Below are positions 62,006-64,000 of a stretch of 64,000 bases of DNA, piece by piece (position 1 is the stretch's first letter; each line of letters begins with the position of its first letter). The stretch lies in the NCBI GenBank assembly GCA_900764925.1, contig CAAFPW010000041.1:1-64000 (forward strand), in the 5' to 3' direction. The notes below the pieces were generated by a model. The model worked only from the letters and a program-made list of their open reading frames with translations, had not been told where the DNA came from and did no database searches. The translations under genes were made by a program, and so were the position numbers. This DNA comes from Fusobacteriaceae bacterium (lineage in GTDB: Bacteria > Fusobacteriota > Fusobacteriia > Fusobacteriales > Fusobacteriaceae).

Positions 62006-62407
62006 ATGGAATATATTATCATAACTAACAATAATAAAGTTTATAATATGTATAAGGAGATAACAGAGGTACTCTTTTATCAAAAAAAAGATTTAATAGA
62101 TCTACTTGAGATAATAAAAGAAAAGGTTTATGAAGGACATCTTTTACTTTCTGATCCAATTCTTAGTAATATAGATAATTTTGAAAATCCATATAAGTCA
62201 GTTGCTATCTCAAAAGCTAACTTTTTGGGTGAAATTTTTATACAAGATGATTCCCATAAAAAGATGATAGAAAACTCTATAAAAATTGCTAAGAAATTAC
62301 CTTTTAGAAACAAAATTGCTGATCTCAGTGAAGAACAATTAGAAGCATACAGATTTGTTGATCTAAACTTATTAAATACATTTATAAAAAAATTTGAAAA
62401 CTTTTAA
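62006..62407 (+). CDS. GrdX-like protein
   Basis: This 133-residue protein resembles GrdX of glycine/betaine reductase clusters: IIITNNNKVY at the start, EGHLLLSDPILSNI and ENPYKSVAI in the middle. GrdX has no known activity and normally sits among selenoprotein reductase genes, none of which are here. GGGAGG precedes ATG. It is followed after 15 bases by an EAL-like gene. Confidence 0.65.
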   Translation: MEYIIITNNNKVYNMYKEITEVLFYQKKDLIDLLEIIKEKVYEGHLLLSDPILSNIDNFENPYKSVAISKANFLGEIFIQDDSHKKMIENSIKIAKKLPFRNKIADLSEEQLEAYRFVDLNLLNTFIKKFENF

Positions 62408-62422
62408 AAACGAGGTGAGTAT

Positions 62423-63055
62423 ATGAGGTATTTTGAAAGAATCTTAGAAAAAATGTCTTTTAAGTTTATTCCTCTATTTTCTACCAAAGATAATTCTATA
62501 CTAGGATATAAAGTGATGAAGGACTTTTCTACTATTGGATTTGACGATAAAGAGTATATGTATCAGATGGCTTTTGAGGAAAAACTTTTTGATAACTTTG
62601 CTTTAAAGGTTTTTGAGAAAGCTTGTAATGAGATTATCGAAAAAAAAATCGAAAATGCCTTCATATTCTATACTCTAAGATATAACTTTCTTAATGATCC
62701 CTCAAATTTTTTCTACCAACTGGATAGATTGATAGCTCAATTAAATCTTAAAAGCGATTTTTTTATCTTCGATATTAAAGGGATTGAAGATTGGAAAGAG
62801 TTTTATAAAGAACATTCTAAATCTTTCAAATATAAGCTCATTCTTAAAGAGGAGAAAAACTCTCCTTTTAATCTCGCTATATTAGAAGATTCTAAAGCTA
62901 CCTATATGGAACCCCGTACTATTGACACTCTAGCTTTTATAAAGGGAAATATGAATTTTACCCAACCTTTAATTTTTAATCTAGCTTATGTTGAGGGACT
63001 GGATTTAGATTTTTTAAAAAACCTAGATGTAGATTATTACTATGACTCAAAATAA
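62423..63055 (+). CDS. Degenerate EAL-domain-like protein
   Basis: This 210-residue protein follows the EAL fold outline: FIPLFSTKDNSILGYKVM aligns with the start of EAL domains (where E-A-L is replaced by KVM), then an A-E-E-like helix (YMYQMAFEEKLFDNFAL), a strand (NAFIFYTLRYNFL) and FFIFDIKG. The metal-binding and catalytic residues are missing, so any role would be in binding or protein contact and not c-di-GMP hydrolysis. The assignment is tentative. It forms an operon with the GrdX-like gene. Confidence 0.5.
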   Translation: MRYFERILEKMSFKFIPLFSTKDNSILGYKVMKDFSTIGFDDKEYMYQMAFEEKLFDNFALKVFEKACNEIIEKKIENAFIFYTLRYNFLNDPSNFFYQLDRLIAQLNLKSDFFIFDIKGIEDWKEFYKEHSKSFKYKLILKEEKNSPFNLAILEDSKATYMEPRTIDTLAFIKGNMNFTQPLIFNLAYVEGLDLDFLKNLDVDYYYDSK

Positions 63056-63069
63056 TTAGTTACTCTTAA

Positions 63070-63120
63070 AGAAAAAAGTTGATTAATCAAGATTCTTTCT
63101 TGCTAATCAACTTATTTTAA
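63070..63120. terminator. Terminator between EAL-like gene and dtd
   Basis: AAGTTGATTA (63076-63085) pairs with TAATCAACTT (63104-63113), with A and T runs outside. It serves the convergent transcripts. Confidence 0.8.
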
Positions 63121-63123
63121 TTT

Positions 63124-63582
63124 CTATTTTAGTCCTGCAACATCTACTGTATCTATGATAAGTGTCACCGGTCCATCATTTAATATTTCCACTTTCATAT
63201 CTGCACCAAATATTCCACACTCTGTTTTTATTCCAAAGCTTCTACATTTTTCTACAAACTTCTCATATAGTGGTTCAGCTAACTCTGGTCTTGCTGCATC
63301 TACAAATCCAGGACGACGCCCTTTTATACAGTTTCCATAAAGAGTAAATTGAGATATAACTAAAAGCTCCCCTTTTACCTCTTCTAATCCTAAATTCATC
63401 TTTCCATCTGCATCTTCAAAAACTCTTAAATCTTTAATCTTATTTGCTAACCAGTTGATCTCCTTTTCTCCATCACTATGAGTTACTCCTAATAGTACTG
63501 TGAATCCTTGATCTATCTTTCCTACAATCTCTCCATCTACACTTACACTAGAATATTTTACTCTCTGTATTACCGCTCTCAT
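63124..63582 (-). CDS. dtd: D-aminoacyl-tRNA deacylase
   Basis: Dtd removes D-amino acids from mischarged tRNA. The 152-residue protein is full length, starts MRAVIQRVKYSSVSVDG, has the catalytic region SQFTLYGNCIKGRRPGF (SQFTL near residue 77) and the cross-subunit GPVT motif near the end (LNDGPVTLIIDT). It is a single gene transcribed toward the terminator. Confidence 0.97.
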   Translation of the reverse strand: MRAVIQRVKYSSVSVDGEIVGKIDQGFTVLLGVTHSDGEKEINWLANKIKDLRVFEDADGKMNLGLEEVKGELLVISQFTLYGNCIKGRRPGFVDAARPELAEPLYEKFVEKCRSFGIKTECGIFGADMKVEILNDGPVTLIIDTVDVAGLK

Positions 63583-63715
63583 TTTTCACCTCAATCAATA
63601 TAATTACCTAGATATAATACCATTATTTTTTACAAATGAAAAGATGATTATAGTAAAATCCCTAAAATAGTGTTATAATTATATAGAAATATTAAAACAT
63701 ACGAGGAGAAAACAG

Positions 63716-64000
63716 ATGAAAAGAGAAAAAGCCTTAACAGAATTTGCAAGAGTCATAAATTCAGATAGATATCAATATACAGAGAGCGACATATTTTTAA
63801 TGGAAAATATGGAAGAAAAAGAAGCTATTTTTGATGTTTTCTTTAGAAAAACAGAAGATGGTGGATTTGCTGTTGTTGCTGGAGTTCAAGAGGTTATAAA
63901 CCTTATTGAAATCTTAAACAATACCTCTGAAGATGAGAAGAGAATGTACTTCTCTCAAATATTAGAGGAGCAACACTTAGTAGATTATCTATCAAAAATG
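63716..64000 (+). CDS. pncB: Nicotinate phosphoribosyltransferase, N-terminal part (runs off the window)
   Basis: ATG 63716 follows GAGGAG and opens a frame that continues past the window end (95 residues seen). AIFDVFFRKTEDGGFAVVAGVQEVINLIE matches the N-terminal domain of nicotinate phosphoribosyltransferase, which salvages nicotinate for NAD. TATAAT at 63674-63679 is a likely -10 box. The catalytic domain is outside the window. Confidence 0.82.
   Translation, partial: MKREKALTEFARVINSDRYQYTESDIFLMENMEEKEAIFDVFFRKTEDGGFAVVAGVQEVINLIEILNNTSEDEKRMYFSQILEEQHLVDYLSKM

Noticed and set aside
1..64000. CRISPR arrays, tRNA and rRNA genes
   Set aside because: No regularly spaced repeats, cloverleaf-type sequences or rRNA motifs were recognised by eye; a tRNAscan or CRISPR search could still find weak cases.

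Overview
The window is AT-rich DNA from a diderm bacterium that uses Gram-positive-type replication. It encodes PolC together with outer-membrane machinery (a TonB-dependent receptor and a pilus usher). This combination, with the gene content and codon use, points to Fusobacteriota, most likely the genus Fusobacterium. The species cannot be told from the sequence.

Layout. 1-10000: a Crp/Fnr regulator, HU, and a long minus-strand housekeeping run (hpt, rsmA, DUF4911-like, khpA, rimM, trmD, gamma-carbonic anhydrase, SPOUT methyltransferase, polC). 10100-14700: a plus-strand run of a PASTA-only protein, rsgA (apparent ATT start), rpe, a MarR-FeoA fusion and the RqcH-type NFACT protein. 14700-19050: a globin and a TonB-dependent receptor flanking a palindrome, then a metallo-beta-lactamase-fold enzyme with its probable MarR repressor.

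19100-34300 is a cyclic-di-GMP-centred pilus locus. Two c-di-GMP-I riboswitches each precede a pilin gene. Between them lie two chaperones (one a single-domain half), an usher split by a frameshift, a tip-like pilin, a MORN-repeat protein, an orphan solute-binding protein and an HD-GYP phosphodiesterase with two periplasmic solute-binding domains. Upstream are a receiver-HD-GYP protein and two GGDEF proteins. The upstream GGDEF gene carries a 13-base poly-G tract between its well-placed start and its reading frame, so it looks phase-variable and mostly OFF here. I read the locus as a surface-adhesion module that makes, degrades and senses c-di-GMP.

34350-42120: two paralogous adenylation/carrier/acyltransferase fusions enclose a 103-residue ORF interrupted by TGA, which looks like a Sec-x-x-Cys selenoprotein. 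They are followed by a 48-residue ORF, an orphan response regulator with a degenerate acidic pocket, and two TtcA-like tRNA thiolation enzymes. 42200-56000: an eight-gene plus-strand defence-type island (PLD-helicase; SMC-like ATPase plus TOPRIM protein; large adenine methyltransferase; Hanks-type kinase; GHKL ATPase; an unknown protein; a DUF6339-like protein), ending in a folded terminator and the remnant of an AAA-ATPase gene.

57200-64000: carB and carA, preceded by a perfect promoter, a 41-residue U-rich leader peptide and an attenuator hairpin (pyrBI-like logic), then a GrdX-like gene, a degenerate EAL-like protein, dtd and the start of a nicotinate phosphoribosyltransferase. No tRNA, rRNA, CRISPR array, integrase or transposase was recognised.
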